Of a stretch of DNA of 64,000 nucleotides, positions 23,212 through 32,468 are shown in pieces. Each line of letters begins with the position of its first letter. Position 1 is the stretch's first letter. Source of the DNA: Phytohabitans kaempferiae (GTDB lineage: Bacteria; Actinomycetota; Actinomycetes; Mycobacteriales; Micromonosporaceae); the NCBI RefSeq assembly GCF_042433955.1, contig NZ_JBHLUH010000013.1, positions 62,001 through 126,000 of the forward strand, given 5' to 3'. A program made the translations under genes and the position numbers. Under the pieces are notes generated by a model. That model was not told the origin of the DNA and made no database searches. It was given only the letters and a program-made list of their open reading frames with translations.

Positions 23212-24438
23212 GTGGAGCCACAGCCGCCTCCGATGCACCGGGAGCCGCCCGCCGACCCGCGGTCGCCGTTTCCGCGGCCCCGGCAGTCCGCGCCCCTCGT
23301 CCCGCGGTGGCCGGACCCGCCCCCACCGGCAGCGGACCCACACCTGCGGGACGCCTCGCCGGCCGGGTCCGCACCGGGCGGTGCGGCGTGGGGCGGCCAG
23401 CAGGCGGCACCGTGGCTGGCGGGGCTCCAACCGGTGGCCTCGCAGGTCTCTGACGCGACGGTGCGGGCGGCGGCGCTGGCCGGCGCGGCGGGCCGGCAGA
23501 CCGCGCGGGGCGCGAAGCGGGTCGGCGCGGGCATCGGGCACTTCTTCGTGGGCGTCGGCTACGTCTTCGTCGGCGCCGGGCGGTTTCTCGGCACCCCGCG
23601 GCTGTGGCTGCTCGTGCTCTGCCCGCTGGCGCTGACCGCGGCCGCGCTTTTCGGGCTGCACGAGGTGACCGACACGCTGGTGCGCACGCTGGTGGGATGG
23701 ATGCTCGGCTTCACCGAGGGCTGGCCGGTGCTCGGCAGCGGTTTGGTCGAGTTCGTCGTCTCGGTCTGCGTGACGATCCTCTTCCACGCGGCGGTGACGG
23801 CGCTGACGGTGCCGCTCACGATGTTCTTCGGCGCGGCGTTCCTGCCGTTTCTCACCCGCGCCGTCCTGGGCGGCTCCGCACCGGTGACCGCCGGGCAGTT
23901 CGTCGCCGCGCCGGTGAAGGCGCCAGCCTGGCACCGGGCGGCCTGGCTCTGCCTGCGGCAGACCGTGGTCGTGGCGGTGGTGCTCCAGGCCGGATGGGCG
24001 GTGATCATCCCGTTGCTGTGGATCCCGGGGGTCAACCTGGCGGCGGCGGTGGCGGTGGGCCTGGTGTTCAACGGTTTCCTGGTCGGGCTGCTCGTGCTCG
24101 CCGTACCCATGCACCACCACGGGCTGCGGCGGCTGGGCGAGCAGTTCCGGTTCGCGTGGCGGCACCGGGCCTACACGCTGGGCTTCGGCATCACCAGCCT
24201 CTGCGTGCTGATCCCGCCGGTGCTGTCGCTGCGGTTGCTGGTGCTGGTGCCGATCCCGCCGGTGGTCGCCGCGCCCGGGGTCGTGCTCTACCTGGTGACC
24301 GTCCCGGCGGTGCTGACCGGCGGGATCCTGCTCTTCGGCCGGATCACCGCGCCGAGGCCGGGCCAGCTCGCCGGGGCGCCAGCCGCCGGCTACGCGATTC
24401 GGCCGGCGATCCAGAGTGGACCGCCCATCACCGGTTGA
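23212..24438 (+). CDS. EI24-domain membrane protein (CysZ-like)
   Basis: This 408-residue protein has a long Pro-rich cytoplasmic N-terminus (about 1-75), a short amphipathic linker, and a membrane domain from about 105 onward with five or six long hydrophobic segments. These include GVGYVFVGAGRFL, WLLVLCPLALTAAALFGL and AGWAVIIPLLWIPGVNLA. The pattern fits the EI24/CysZ family, whose bacterial members include sulfate transporters. The function here is unproven. GTG at 23212 gives a reasonable N-terminus. TATGCT at 23161-23166 may be the -10 box. The 3' end overlaps the convergent cyclase gene by 11 bp. Confidence 0.8.
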   Translation: MEPQPPPMHREPPADPRSPFPRPRQSAPLVPRWPDPPPPAADPHLRDASPAGSAPGGAAWGGQQAAPWLAGLQPVASQVSDATVRAAALAGAAGRQTARGAKRVGAGIGHFFVGVGYVFVGAGRFLGTPRLWLLVLCPLALTAAALFGLHEVTDTLVRTLVGWMLGFTEGWPVLGSGLVEFVVSVCVTILFHAAVTALTVPLTMFFGAAFLPFLTRAVLGGSAPVTAGQFVAAPVKAPAWHRAAWLCLRQTVVVAVVLQAGWAVIIPLLWIPGVNLAAAVAVGLVFNGFLVGLLVLAVPMHHHGLRRLGEQFRFAWRHRAYTLGFGITSLCVLIPPVLSLRLLVLVPIPPVVAAPGVVLYLVTVPAVLTGGILLFGRITAPRPGQLAGAPAAGYAIRPAIQSGPPITG

Positions 24439-27400
24439 GCGCGAGCCGCACCAGGGCGGCGGCGTGGTTGCGGTCGGCGAAGGCGCGTACGCGGTCCACA
24501 TGGGACCCGCCGCCGGCGCGGGCGGACCAGGTCGCGGCGAGCACCGCGTCGCTGGCGCAGCCGATCTCGTCGTAGCGGGCGGCGGCCCGGGCGGGGTCGC
24601 CGGCGATCAGCGCGTCGGCCGCCTCGACCCAGCGGGTGCGGCGCAGGCTCGTGCGGACCACCTCGGCCATCGCGGGCGCGGCGGCGGGCGCCAGCACGGT
24701 GGCGTGCGCGGCCGCGGAGAGCCACTCCAGCGTGAGCGCCGCCGGGGTGGTGCGCCAGAGGTCGAGCAGCTGGCCGAGGAGGGCGGCGGCGCCGTCCGGG
24801 TCGCCGTCCAGGGCGTGGGTGAGGGCGCCGTGCGCGTACGCGTTGTAGCGCAGCCGCGCGAAGCCGGAACGGTGCGCCACGTCGAGGCTGCGCGCGATGT
24901 CCTCGCCGGCGGGGCGGCCGCAGAGGGCGCCGATCCAGGCGCGGCGGCCGCGCAGCTGGAGATCCCAGTCGGTGGTGTCGGCGCCCTCCTCGTCGAGGTA
25001 CTCGTCGGCGGCCCGCAGCAGCGCGACCCAGTCGCCGCTGAAGTAGGCCAGCTCCGCCTCCTCGGAGTGGCTGAGCACCAGGCTGACCTGGGCGCCCCGC
25101 ACGCCTCGGCTCTCCCGCTCCAGGTCGGCGGCGCCGGGCAGGTCGCCCTCCTCCTGCCGGAACGTGGCCAGGTTGTGCAGCGCCCGCCGCAGCGTCGGCA
25201 GCCCCTGGGCGCGGCATGTCTCGACCACGCGCTGGAGGTCGTCGAGGGCCGTGGCGTCGCCGGCGACGTACCGCGTGGCGTGCTCGGTGACCAGCGCGTG
25301 CACCTCGGCGTCGGCGAGGCGGAGGCCGTGGGCGAGCGCGCGGGCGGCCCGGGCGGCGGGGAGGGCGAGGTCGGTGCGGAACTCGAGCAGGTGCAGGCGG
25401 GCCAGCTCCGCGTACGCCTCGGCCTTGGCGGCGTCGTCGGGCAGCTCGTGGAAGATGTCGATGGCGCGGTCGAGGTGGTCGCGGGCGCGGTCGCGCTCGG
25501 CCCGCATCAGCTCGGCGAGCCCCAGCAGCGTCTCGGCGCGCGCCTCGCCGGTGCGGTCGCCGGCCTCGCGCATGCGGTCGGCGAGGCGGGCCACGTCTTT
25601 GACGCCCTCGCGGTAGAAGGTGTCGCCGTCGGCCAGGAAGTGCAGGCGGTGGTGGAACAGCTCGGTGTGCCGCCGCCCGTCCGGGTCGTGCTCGACCGGC
25701 CAGGCGTTGAGGGCGCGTTCGGTGTAGCCGAGGGCGCTCTCCACCGCGTACACCGCGAAGGCGGCCTCGGCCGCGGCGAGCAGTGCGGTGCGGGCGGCCT
25801 CGGCCTCGGCGGTGGTGTCCTCGCCGAGGCTCTCGGCGAGCGTGAGGGCGACGATGCGGTGGTGGGCGACGGCGGTCGCGAGGTCGTTGCGGCCGTCGAT
25901 GGAGACGGCCCGGAGCCAGGCCGCCGCGCGCCGGTGCAGCGCCGCGCGGGTCGCGCGGGGGAGCCGCCGGTATGCCACGTCGCGCACCAACTGGTGCTGG
26001 AACGCCAGCTCGCTCTCACCGGCCACAGTGGACACCGCACCGGCCACCAGCAGGTCGCGGCGCTGGAGGCGGCGGAGCACGCCCACCACGCCGTCGAGGT
26101 CGAGCGCGAGCATGTCGGCGATCGCGCCGGGCCAGAGCCGGTCGCCGAGCACCGCGGCGGCGTTGAGGACGGTGCGCTCGGCGTTGTCGAGCAGGTCGAT
26201 GCGGTTGGCGATGACGCCGTGCACGCTCTCCGGCACGTCGATCTCGCCGTCGGGGTCGAGCACCGCGCCGCCCCGCTCGGCGAGCATGCGCACGTACTCG
26301 ACCGCGTACATGGGATTGCCGCCGGTGAGCCGGGTGAGCCGCTCGGCGTGCTCGGTGCTCATGCCGTGCTGAGTGAGCAATGTGGACAGAAGTGCGCGCA
26401 TCTCCGCCCCGCGGAGCCGGGCCAGCGAGACGGTGAGCATGCCGGGCAGCGCGGAGCGCCAGGCCGGCTGCTCGTCGAGCAGGTCGGGCCGGTAGGTGCA
26501 GAGCACCAGCAGCGGCACCTCGCCGCCCGCCTCGACCAGGTCGGAGAGGAAGCGCAGCAGCGCCGGGTCGGCGAAGTGCAGGTCTTCGATCACGAGCACG
26601 GTGGGCAGGTGACGGGCCAGGGCGAGCAGCGCGTCGCGCCAGGCGGCCTCGATCTCGCCGGGGCGTACGGCGCGGCCGGGCAGCCCGGCGAGCGGTCCGA
26701 TGAGGTCGGTCAGGCGGGCCACCTCGGCCGGCGGCAGCACCTCGGCGAGTGTGGCGGTGAGCCGCTCGCGCGTGCTGGCCGGGTCGTCGGTGTCGAGCAC
26801 GTCGGCCTCGACCTTGACGATCTCGGCGAGCGCGTCGTAGGCGCCGCCCGCGCCGTACGGCAGGCAGCGTCCGACCCGCCACCGCACCAGCAGGTCGCCG
26901 TCGTCACGCACACGCCGGGACAGCTCGCGGGCCAGGCGGCTCTTGCCCATGCCGTGCGCGCCCACCACCGACACCAGGTGGGCGCGGCGCTCCGACACGC
27001 ACCGCTGGAGGGCGGCCATCAGCAGGTCGAGCTCGGCGGCGCGCCCAACGAGCGGAGTGCCTTCGTCGTCGGCGACCGGCGGGCGGCGTACCGACGCCTG
27101 AGCCAGCCAGGCCTCGACGGACCGGGACTTGCCGGCGAGGTCGAGCCGGAGGGGCTCGTCCGCGTAGCGGATCGAGCCGGCGGTGGCGCGGTGCGTGGCG
27201 GCCGAGACCAGCACGCCGCCCGGCGGGGCGTGGGTCTGCAACCGCGCGGCGGTGGCCACGACGTCGCCGGAGAGCAGCGCCTCGCCGCCGTTGCGCGCGG
27301 CGGCGAGGTCAACCAGCGCCTCGCCGGTCGCCACGCCGACCCGGGCGCGCATCGGGTAGCGGCCGGCGAGCGGCCTGCCGTCGAGCGCCCGCTGCATGTC

Positions 27401-27853
27401 GAGGCCGGCGAGCACTGCGCGATGGCCGTCGTGCTCGGTCTCCACGGGCACACCGAAGACGGCCATGACCGCGTCGCCGATGTACTTCTCGACGACCCCG
27501 CCGTAGCGCCGGATCACCTCGCGCGCGGTGGTGAAGTAGTCCATCTGGAGGCGGCGCAGGTCTTCCGGGTCGAGCCGCTCGGCCATCGAGGTGAAGCCCT
27601 TGAGGTCGGCGAAGAGCACGTTGACCGTGCGCCGCTCCTCGCGCGGGACGCTGGCGGTGGGCAGCTCGCGGGTCAGCGCGCTGCCGCAGCTCGTGCAGAA
27701 CGTGAACTCCGGCGCGACGAGCGACAGGCAGGAGCCGCAACGGATGTGCAGCGGGGCACCGCACCGGCCGCAGAACTGGTGTGTGGGGCCAGCCGGGGCG
27801 TCACACTTCAGACACACGCGCTGTGTGTCGTGTCGCTCCGGTTCGCCGACCAT
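24428..27853 (-). CDS. Zinc-ribbon/adenylate cyclase/AAA ATPase/helical-repeat regulator
   Basis: This very large soluble protein of about 1141 residues contains four parts. Two zinc ribbons hold four Cys each (14, 17, 28, 31 and 39, 42, 53, 56). A class III nucleotide cyclase domain (about 75-255) has metal-binding Asp83 in FADLKGF, Asp127 in YIGDAV and substrate Lys123. A P-loop ATPase (GAHGMGKSRLAR, Walker B VLVIEDLHF, from about 285) follows. The C-terminal half is made of TPR-like helical repeats. The order matches the cyclase/LuxR-type large ATPases of actinobacteria but lacks a C-terminal helix-turn-helix. Its input and target are unknown. ATG at 27853 is one of several possible starts within 54 nt. 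It is divergent from the GKGVS-peptide gene. Confidence 0.9.
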   Translation of the reverse strand: MVGEPERHDTQRVCLKCDAPAGPTHQFCGRCGAPLHIRCGSCLSLVAPEFTFCTSCGSALTRELPTASVPREERRTVNVLFADLKGFTSMAERLDPEDLRRLQMDYFTTAREVIRRYGGVVEKYIGDAVMAVFGVPVETEHDGHRAVLAGLDMQRALDGRPLAGRYPMRARVGVATGEALVDLAAARNGGEALLSGDVVATAARLQTHAPPGGVLVSAATHRATAGSIRYADEPLRLDLAGKSRSVEAWLAQASVRRPPVADDEGTPLVGRAAELDLLMAALQRCVSERRAHLVSVVGAHGMGKSRLARELSRRVRDDGDLLVRWRVGRCLPYGAGGAYDALAEIVKVEADVLDTDDPASTRERLTATLAEVLPPAEVARLTDLIGPLAGLPGRAVRPGEIEAAWRDALLALARHLPTVLVIEDLHFADPALLRFLSDLVEAGGEVPLLVLCTYRPDLLDEQPAWRSALPGMLTVSLARLRGAEMRALLSTLLTQHGMSTEHAERLTRLTGGNPMYAVEYVRMLAERGGAVLDPDGEIDVPESVHGVIANRIDLLDNAERTVLNAAAVLGDRLWPGAIADMLALDLDGVVGVLRRLQRRDLLVAGAVSTVAGESELAFQHQLVRDVAYRRLPRATRAALHRRAAAWLRAVSIDGRNDLATAVAHHRIVALTLAESLGEDTTAEAEAARTALLAAAEAAFAVYAVESALGYTERALNAWPVEHDPDGRRHTELFHHRLHFLADGDTFYREGVKDVARLADRMREAGDRTGEARAETLLGLAELMRAERDRARDHLDRAIDIFHELPDDAAKAEAYAELARLHLLEFRTDLALPAARAARALAHGLRLADAEVHALVTEHATRYVAGDATALDDLQRVVETCRAQGLPTLRRALHNLATFRQEEGDLPGAADLERESRGVRGAQVSLVLSHSEEAELAYFSGDWVALLRAADEYLDEEGADTTDWDLQLRGRRAWIGALCGRPAGEDIARSLDVAHRSGFARLRYNAYAHGALTHALDGDPDGAAALLGQLLDLWRTTPAALTLEWLSAAAHATVLAPAAAPAMAEVVRTSLRRTRWVEAADALIAGDPARAAARYDEIGCASDAVLAATWSARAGGGSHVDRVRAFADRNHAAALVRLALNR

Positions 27854-28004
27854 CCCGCGACCCATCCTCGCAGGTCCCGCCCGCCCGGCCAAGGGGCACA
27901 AAGGCACCGCTGGCGTTGCCTGTTGCCCTGTCCCGGAGGGGACAGTCCAACCGGGACTCGGGACTCTAGGGTGGGGTGGTCATATCCCGTCGAGAGGGGG
28001 CATC

Positions 28005-28166
28005 ATGACCGACCCGCTGGAGCCGGAAGAGGTCACCGGGCAGGGCAAGGGCGTCAGCTCTGACCCGAACGGCAAGGGCGTCAGCTCGACCACGCAGGGC
28101 AAGGGCGTCAGTTCGACCACACAGGGGAAGGGCGTCAGCGTCCCGCCGGCCGACGACGACGAGTGA
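28005..28166 (+). CDS. 53-residue peptide with four GKGVS repeats
   Basis: The peptide reads MTDPLEPEEVTGQ, then four units of GKGVS separated by SDPN, STTQ and STTQ, then VPPADDDE. The 27-bp repeat units differ from each other only at synonymous positions (AGC/AGT, ACG/ACA, GGC/GGG), which argues for selection on the peptide. GAGAGGGGG lies about 4-6 nt before the ATG, and TAGGGT at about 27967 may be the -10 box. There is no signal peptide or hydrophobic segment. It resembles a precursor or a binding-repeat peptide but no modifying enzyme is adjacent. The closest neighbour is the divergent cyclase/ATPase regulator. Confidence 0.75.
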   Translation: MTDPLEPEEVTGQGKGVSSDPNGKGVSSTTQGKGVSSTTQGKGVSVPPADDDE

Positions 28167-28340
28167 CGTTCACGGGTGGGGTTCTGGGTCGATCGGCTCG
28201 GGACCCCGCCCGTGCGTACGAACATTTCCGGCAAGCCGCGCCAATCACAGTTCCCGGGCGGCACGGGGTCGCGCGTTCCTTTAGGGGAGCCTTAAGCTCC
28301 GCTGGTTTTGCCAGCAGCCTCACGGGAGGACCCCCCTCAC
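28167..28340. other. Leader region before LPxTG gene
   Basis: No gene is seen. A short hairpin GGAGCcttaaGCTCC lies at about 28285-28300. GGGAGGA at 28324-28330 is the ribosome-binding site for the next gene. Confidence 0.5.
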
Positions 28341-29897
28341 ATGCTCGCCAAGAGCGCCCCACGCTGGTTCGCGGGGCTTGGTGTGGTCGGCGCGCTGATC
28401 GCCACGACCGCCATACCGGCAGCCGCTCAGGCCGCCGCCCAGGTCAGCCTCTTCTTCAGCGACACCACGGTCGCCGCCGGCGGTCCGGGCAAGGTCGACA
28501 GCGTTTTCCTCTTCGCGACCGGGCCGGTCGTGCTCGACAAGCCGGTCGTCACGTTCGACGCCACCGATCTCGCGGGCGTGGTCGAGATTGAGGACGAGAG
28601 CCTGTCGTCCTACTGCGAAGAGCCTTCGCCCGGCGTCCTGCGTTGCCAGGACCCGTTCGAGATCGAGTTGGACGAGGACACCCTCGCCGTGCCCTTCAGC
28701 ATCGTGATGACCGCGGCGCCGGGCGCGACCGACGGCGACGAGGGCACCCTCAAGGTCACGCTCACCGCACCCGGGATCGACGCGGTGAGCCACGAGGCGC
28801 GGCTGCGCGTCGGGGAGGGCGTCGACCTCGCCGCGGGCGACAACGCCGAGGTCTCCGCCGCTCCGGGCGCCGCGTTCACCGCCCCGCTGCGAGTGCGCAA
28901 CATCGGCGATACCACGGCGGAGGGCGCCGTCGCGATCTTCTACAACGACTACGGCTTCCAAGCGGCCCAGAAGTACAGCAACTGCACGTACGACGGCGAC
29001 GAGGTGCGCATCTGCACCTTCGACGGCGACCTGGCAGCCGGGGCCGACTACGGCGTGCCGTTCGCGTACCGGTTGCGCGCGGACACGTACGCGCCGGGCA
29101 GTCAGTTCGGCGAGGTGGGCTGGATGACGCCCGCGGAGTACGAGGATCTCCGTGCCTACCTGGACAAGTTCGGCATCGACGCGGGCCAGCCGGGCGACGG
29201 TCCAAAGCTGGAGCTCAGCCAGGTGGTCGGCGCGCAGGCGCGGGGCCGGCAGGCGGACACCGACCCGTTCAACAACTGGTCGTACGTGGAGGTCAAGGCC
29301 ACCGGCGAGAACGGCGCCGACCTCGAGGCGATCGGCGCCGAGTTCGACGGCGAGGCGGGCACGACCACCGATGTCGAGCTCAAGGTGGTCAACAACGGTC
29401 CGGCGGTGCGCAGCAGCGGCCGCGGCGGCGAGACGATCACGCGGGTGAAGGTGGTCGTGCCGTCCGGTACGACGGCGGTGGCGGCGCCCGAGGAGTGCCA
29501 CCCGACAACGGCCGACGACAACACGGGCGAGGATGTCGACTGGGAACACCCCGGCAAGGCAGGCGCCCCGGCGTACTTCTGCGACGGCGGCCTCTTCCTC
29601 GCCGTGGACGAGACGCTGGCCTACCCGTTCACCTTCCGGATCGACGAGGTGATCGCCGACGCGGCGGGCGCCATCACGGTCAACGCGCCGTGCGAGTGCC
29701 CGACCTTCGGCGACGACCTCGACAAGTCCAACGACACGGCGAAGATCCTGGTCAACGGCACCGGCGGGGGCGGCGGCGGGCTGCCCGTCACCGGCGCCTC
29801 GACCGGCATCGTGGCCGGCGCCGGCGCACTCCTGCTGGCCGCGGGCGTCGCCGGCTTCGTGATCGCCCGGCGCCGCCGGATGCGTTTCGTGGCCTGA
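28341..29897 (+). CDS. Secreted surface protein with LPxTG sorting signal
   Basis: This 518-residue exported protein has a signal peptide (about 1-33, ending PAAAQAAA), several immunoglobulin-like or CARDB-type beta domains (about 35-470) with repeated phrases such as AAGDNAEVSAAPG, and a Gly-rich spacer. The C-terminal sorting signal is LPVTG, then a hydrophobic stretch, then RRRR. It would be joined to peptidoglycan by a class E/A-type sortase. The protein is acidic. A typical ligand or enzymatic motif is not visible, so it may be structural or adhesive. No sortase gene is in the window. GGGAGGA lies 10 nt before the ATG. Confidence 0.9.
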   Translation: MLAKSAPRWFAGLGVVGALIATTAIPAAAQAAAQVSLFFSDTTVAAGGPGKVDSVFLFATGPVVLDKPVVTFDATDLAGVVEIEDESLSSYCEEPSPGVLRCQDPFEIELDEDTLAVPFSIVMTAAPGATDGDEGTLKVTLTAPGIDAVSHEARLRVGEGVDLAAGDNAEVSAAPGAAFTAPLRVRNIGDTTAEGAVAIFYNDYGFQAAQKYSNCTYDGDEVRICTFDGDLAAGADYGVPFAYRLRADTYAPGSQFGEVGWMTPAEYEDLRAYLDKFGIDAGQPGDGPKLELSQVVGAQARGRQADTDPFNNWSYVEVKATGENGADLEAIGAEFDGEAGTTTDVELKVVNNGPAVRSSGRGGETITRVKVVVPSGTTAVAAPEECHPTTADDNTGEDVDWEHPGKAGAPAYFCDGGLFLAVDETLAYPFTFRIDEVIADAAGAITVNAPCECPTFGDDLDKSNDTAKILVNGTGGGGGGLPVTGASTGIVAGAGALLLAAGVAGFVIARRRRMRFVA

Positions 29898-29908
29898 CGA
29901 GAGATCCT

Positions 29909-29937
29909 GTTTCGTAGGCGGGCACGCTCTACGAAAC
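29909..29937 (+). terminator. Hairpin terminator after LPxTG gene
   Basis: Perfect 9-bp arms GTTTCGTAG and CTACGAAAC with an 11-nt loop lie 12 nt after the stop. No U tract follows, as is usual in high-GC actinobacteria. Confidence 0.65.
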
Positions 29938-29984
29938 GAGCCCGGGGGTGTGGTTCGCGGCTAAGACGGACCACGCCCCCCGGC

Positions 29985-30170
29985 TCATCGTCGGCCGCTG
30001 CTCGAACGCGGGTCGGGCAGCAGTCGGCGTAGCGTCTCGCCGGGGCCGAGAAACCAGTGCGCGGACGCGCACCGCACGCGTACCACCTCGACCGGCCCGT
30101 CGGTCGAGTCGGCGTGACCCACCGTGGTCACCTCAGCGGGCAGCCCGCACTCTGGGCAGTCATAGAGCAT
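29985..30170 (-). CDS. Small zinc-ribbon-like protein
   Basis: This 61-residue protein starts MLYDCPECGLPAEV and holds a second metal-binding cluster around RCASAHWFLG, so Cys5, Cys8, Cys34 and a His could bind zinc. The C-terminus is basic. It resembles the short zinc-ribbon proteins common in actinobacteria. The function is unknown. A GGGGAGG site lies 6 nt before ATG at 30170, which favours it over the upstream ATG at 30191. It is divergent from the coxD-like gene. Confidence 0.75.
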   Translation of the reverse strand: MLYDCPECGLPAEVTTVGHADSTDGPVEVVRVRCASAHWFLGPGETLRRLLPDPRSSSGRR

Positions 30171-30267
30171 TGGGTACCTCCCCACCCCCATGACACTCCG
30201 TGTTCGCTACGAGGGAGTTACAACCAGGCGTGATACCCGCCACGGCGGCGGTGGCATAGTTGACCGG

Positions 30268-31146
30268 GTGATCCCCGCCACTCCCGCCGCGCTGGCCGAG
30301 GCGCTCGCCGGTGTGGGTTACCTGGCCGACGACGGGCTCGCCACCGCCGGACACCTCGCGCTCAAGCTGGGCCGCCCGCTCTTCCTGGAGGGCGACGCGG
30401 GAGTGGGCAAGACCGCGTTCGCGCAGGCCCTCGCCGCGGCGACCGGGGCACACTTCGTGCGGTTGCAGTGCTACGAGGGGCTCGACGCCGCCCAGGCGCT
30501 CTACGACTGGGACTTCCCGCGCCAGATCCTGCATCTTCGTACCGTCGAGGCGGCGGCCGCCGCAACCGGGGACAAACCAGACACCGCGGCCCTGGAGGCG
30601 AGCCTCTACGACCGCCGCTTCCTTGTCGCCCGCCCGCTGCTCCAGGCGCTCGAGGTGAGCCCCTGCGTGCTGCTCGTCGACGAGATCGACCGGGCCGACG
30701 ACGAGTTCGAGGCGTTCCTGCTGGAGATCCTCGCCGACGCCGCGATCACCATCCCCGAACTGGGCCGGATCGCCGCCGAGACGCCGCCGCTGACCGTGCT
30801 GACCAGCAACCGCACGCGCGAGGTGCACGACGCGCTCAAGCGCCGCTGCCTGTACCACTGGGTCGAGCATCCCAGCTTCGCCCAGGAGGTGGCGATCATC
30901 CGCTCCCGCCTGCCGGAGGTGAGCGAGCGGCTCGCCGCCGACGTCGCGGGCGCGGTGCAGCGGATGCGGCAGCTCGACCTGATCAAGGCGCCCGGTGTCG
31001 CCGAGGCGCTCGACTGGACCAGCGCGCTGGCCGCGCTCGGTGCCCGCGAGCTCGACCCCGACCTGGCCGCGGCCACGCTCGGCGCGGTGCTCAAGTACCG
31101 CGAGGACGGTGAACGCGTGAAGGCGGCGGCGCCGTGGCGCGCCTGA
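30268..31146 (+). CDS. coxD: MoxR-family AAA ATPase, CoxD-like
   Basis: This 292-residue AAA ATPase of the MoxR branch has Walker A GDAGVGKTAF at about residues 42-51, Walker B VLLVDEIDRAD, and the sensor 1 Asn in LTSNRTR. In carboxydotrophs CoxD is the chaperone that matures the active site of CO dehydrogenase together with the VWA protein CoxE. The same pair precedes the structural genes here. The GTG at 30268 is preceded by ATAGTT (6 nt), a weak -10 candidate for a leaderless mRNA. CoxE starts 13 nt after its stop. Confidence 0.88.
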   Translation: MIPATPAALAEALAGVGYLADDGLATAGHLALKLGRPLFLEGDAGVGKTAFAQALAAATGAHFVRLQCYEGLDAAQALYDWDFPRQILHLRTVEAAAAATGDKPDTAALEASLYDRRFLVARPLLQALEVSPCVLLVDEIDRADDEFEAFLLEILADAAITIPELGRIAAETPPLTVLTSNRTREVHDALKRRCLYHWVEHPSFAQEVAIIRSRLPEVSERLAADVAGAVQRMRQLDLIKAPGVAEALDWTSALAALGARELDPDLAAATLGAVLKYREDGERVKAAAPWRA

Positions 31147-31159
31147 ACCGGCCGCGCCG

Positions 31160-32272
31160 ATGACCTCCGGCGACCTCGTCGGCGTCCTCGTCGGCTTCGC
31201 CCGCACGCTGCGCAACGCGGGCGTGCGGGCGACGGGGGAGCGGGTCGAGGCGATGGTGGCCGCGGTCGGCGCGCTCGACGTGACCCGCCCGGAGGACGCG
31301 TACTGGGCGGGCCGCCTCACGCTCTGCGGCGAGCCGGACGACCTGCCGGTCTACGACGCCGCCTTCGCCGCCTACTTCGGGGGGCGCGCGCCGCCCCGCC
31401 CGCCGGCCGCCGTGCCCGCGAAGCGGCGGGGCGTGGCGCTCTTCGCGCGGGCCGACCCGAACGGGGGCACCGCCGCGGTCGGCGACGACGACCTGGCGGT
31501 CGCGGCCAGCCCCGCCGAGGTCCTGCGCCGCCGCGACCTCGCCCTTCTCTCCACCGCCGAGCGCGACGAGGTACGCCGCCTCGTGGCCCTGCTCGCCCCG
31601 GCCACCGCGGCCCGGCCGGGCCGCCGCCACCGGCCGTCCCCGGTCGGCGGGGTCGATCCGCCGCGCACCGTCCGGCGCATGCTCCGCCACCTCGGCGAGC
31701 CGACCCGCCTGGCCCGGCGCGAGCGGCGGGACAAGCCGCGCCGGCTCGTACTGCTGCTCGACGTCTCCGGCTCGATGGCGCCGTACGCGGACGCGCTGCT
31801 CCGCTTCGCCCACGCGGCGGTGCGGCGCCGGCCTACGCTGACCGAGGCGTTCACGCTCGGCACGCGGCTGACCAGGGTGACCCGGGCGCTGCGCCACCGC
31901 GACCCGGACGCCGCCCTCCGCGCCGCCGGCGAGGCGATCCCGGACTGGCACGGCGGCACGCGGCTGGCCGACTCGCTGAAGGCGTTCCTGGACCGGTGGG
32001 GCCAGCGCGGCACGGCCCGCGGCGCGGTGGTGGTGCTCTTCAGCGACGGCTGGGAGCGAGGCGACCCGGCGCTGCTCGCCGCCCAGATGGCCCGGCTCTC
32101 CCGGCTGGCGTACCGCGTGGTGTGGGTCAACCCGCACCGGGGCAAGCCGGGGTACGAGCCGCTGGTCGCCGGCATGGCGGCCGCGCTGCCGTACCTCGAC
32201 GACTTCGTCGCGGGGCACAGCCTCGCCGCGCTCGAAGACCTGGTCCGGGTCATCAGTCGATCGAAGCCGTGA
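31160..32272 (+). CDS. coxE: VWA-domain protein, CoxE-like
   Basis: This 370-residue soluble protein has an unrelated N-terminal half and a C-terminal von Willebrand A domain. The metal-binding MIDAS motif is LLLDVSGSM at about residue 198, with the later Thr and Asp in GTRL and LFSDGWE. It belongs to the CoxE-type VWA family that works with a MoxR ATPase, here the gene just upstream. In CO dehydrogenase systems the pair inserts copper or sulfur into the molybdenum site. For a form II enzyme the job is presumably general maturation. Confidence 0.87.
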   Translation: MTSGDLVGVLVGFARTLRNAGVRATGERVEAMVAAVGALDVTRPEDAYWAGRLTLCGEPDDLPVYDAAFAAYFGGRAPPRPPAAVPAKRRGVALFARADPNGGTAAVGDDDLAVAASPAEVLRRRDLALLSTAERDEVRRLVALLAPATAARPGRRHRPSPVGGVDPPRTVRRMLRHLGEPTRLARRERRDKPRRLVLLLDVSGSMAPYADALLRFAHAAVRRRPTLTEAFTLGTRLTRVTRALRHRDPDAALRAAGEAIPDWHGGTRLADSLKAFLDRWGQRGTARGAVVVLFSDGWERGDPALLAAQMARLSRLAYRVVWVNPHRGKPGYEPLVAGMAAALPYLDDFVAGHSLAALEDLVRVISRSKP

Positions 32273-32468
32273 GGCCACGGGGCCTGACCGCGGCGGTGGA
32301 GGAGCGGCGGAGCGGGGTAGGCGTGAGCGGGAGTCGTGAGGCTACGGGGCCTGACCGCGGCGGTGGAGGAGCGCCGAGCGGCGGAGCGGGGTAGGCGTGA
32401 GCGGGAGTCGTGAGGCTACGGGGCCTGACCACGGTGGTGGAGGAGCGCCGAGCGGCGGAGCGGGGTAA
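32269..32468 (+). repeat. Three tandem 60-74 bp repeats between coxE and coxS
   Basis: Three head-to-tail units each start GTGAGGC(C/T)ACGGGGCCTG. They run about 32269-32335 (67 bp), 32336-32409 (74 bp, with an extra 7-bp CGCCGAG), and 32410-32468 (partial). The first overlaps the coxE stop codon. Read in one frame, the units encode VRLRGLTAAVEERR, so they may derive from duplicated coding DNA. Confidence 0.9.

Noticed and set aside
24416..28063. A 1215-codon open frame on the plus strand opposite the large cyclase gene
   Set aside because: It is an antisense frame caused by the strong GC bias at third positions. Its product has no domain, and the minus-strand frame has clear motifs throughout.
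32269..32468. CRISPR array
   Set aside because: The units are adjacent with no unique spacers, and no cas genes are in the window.
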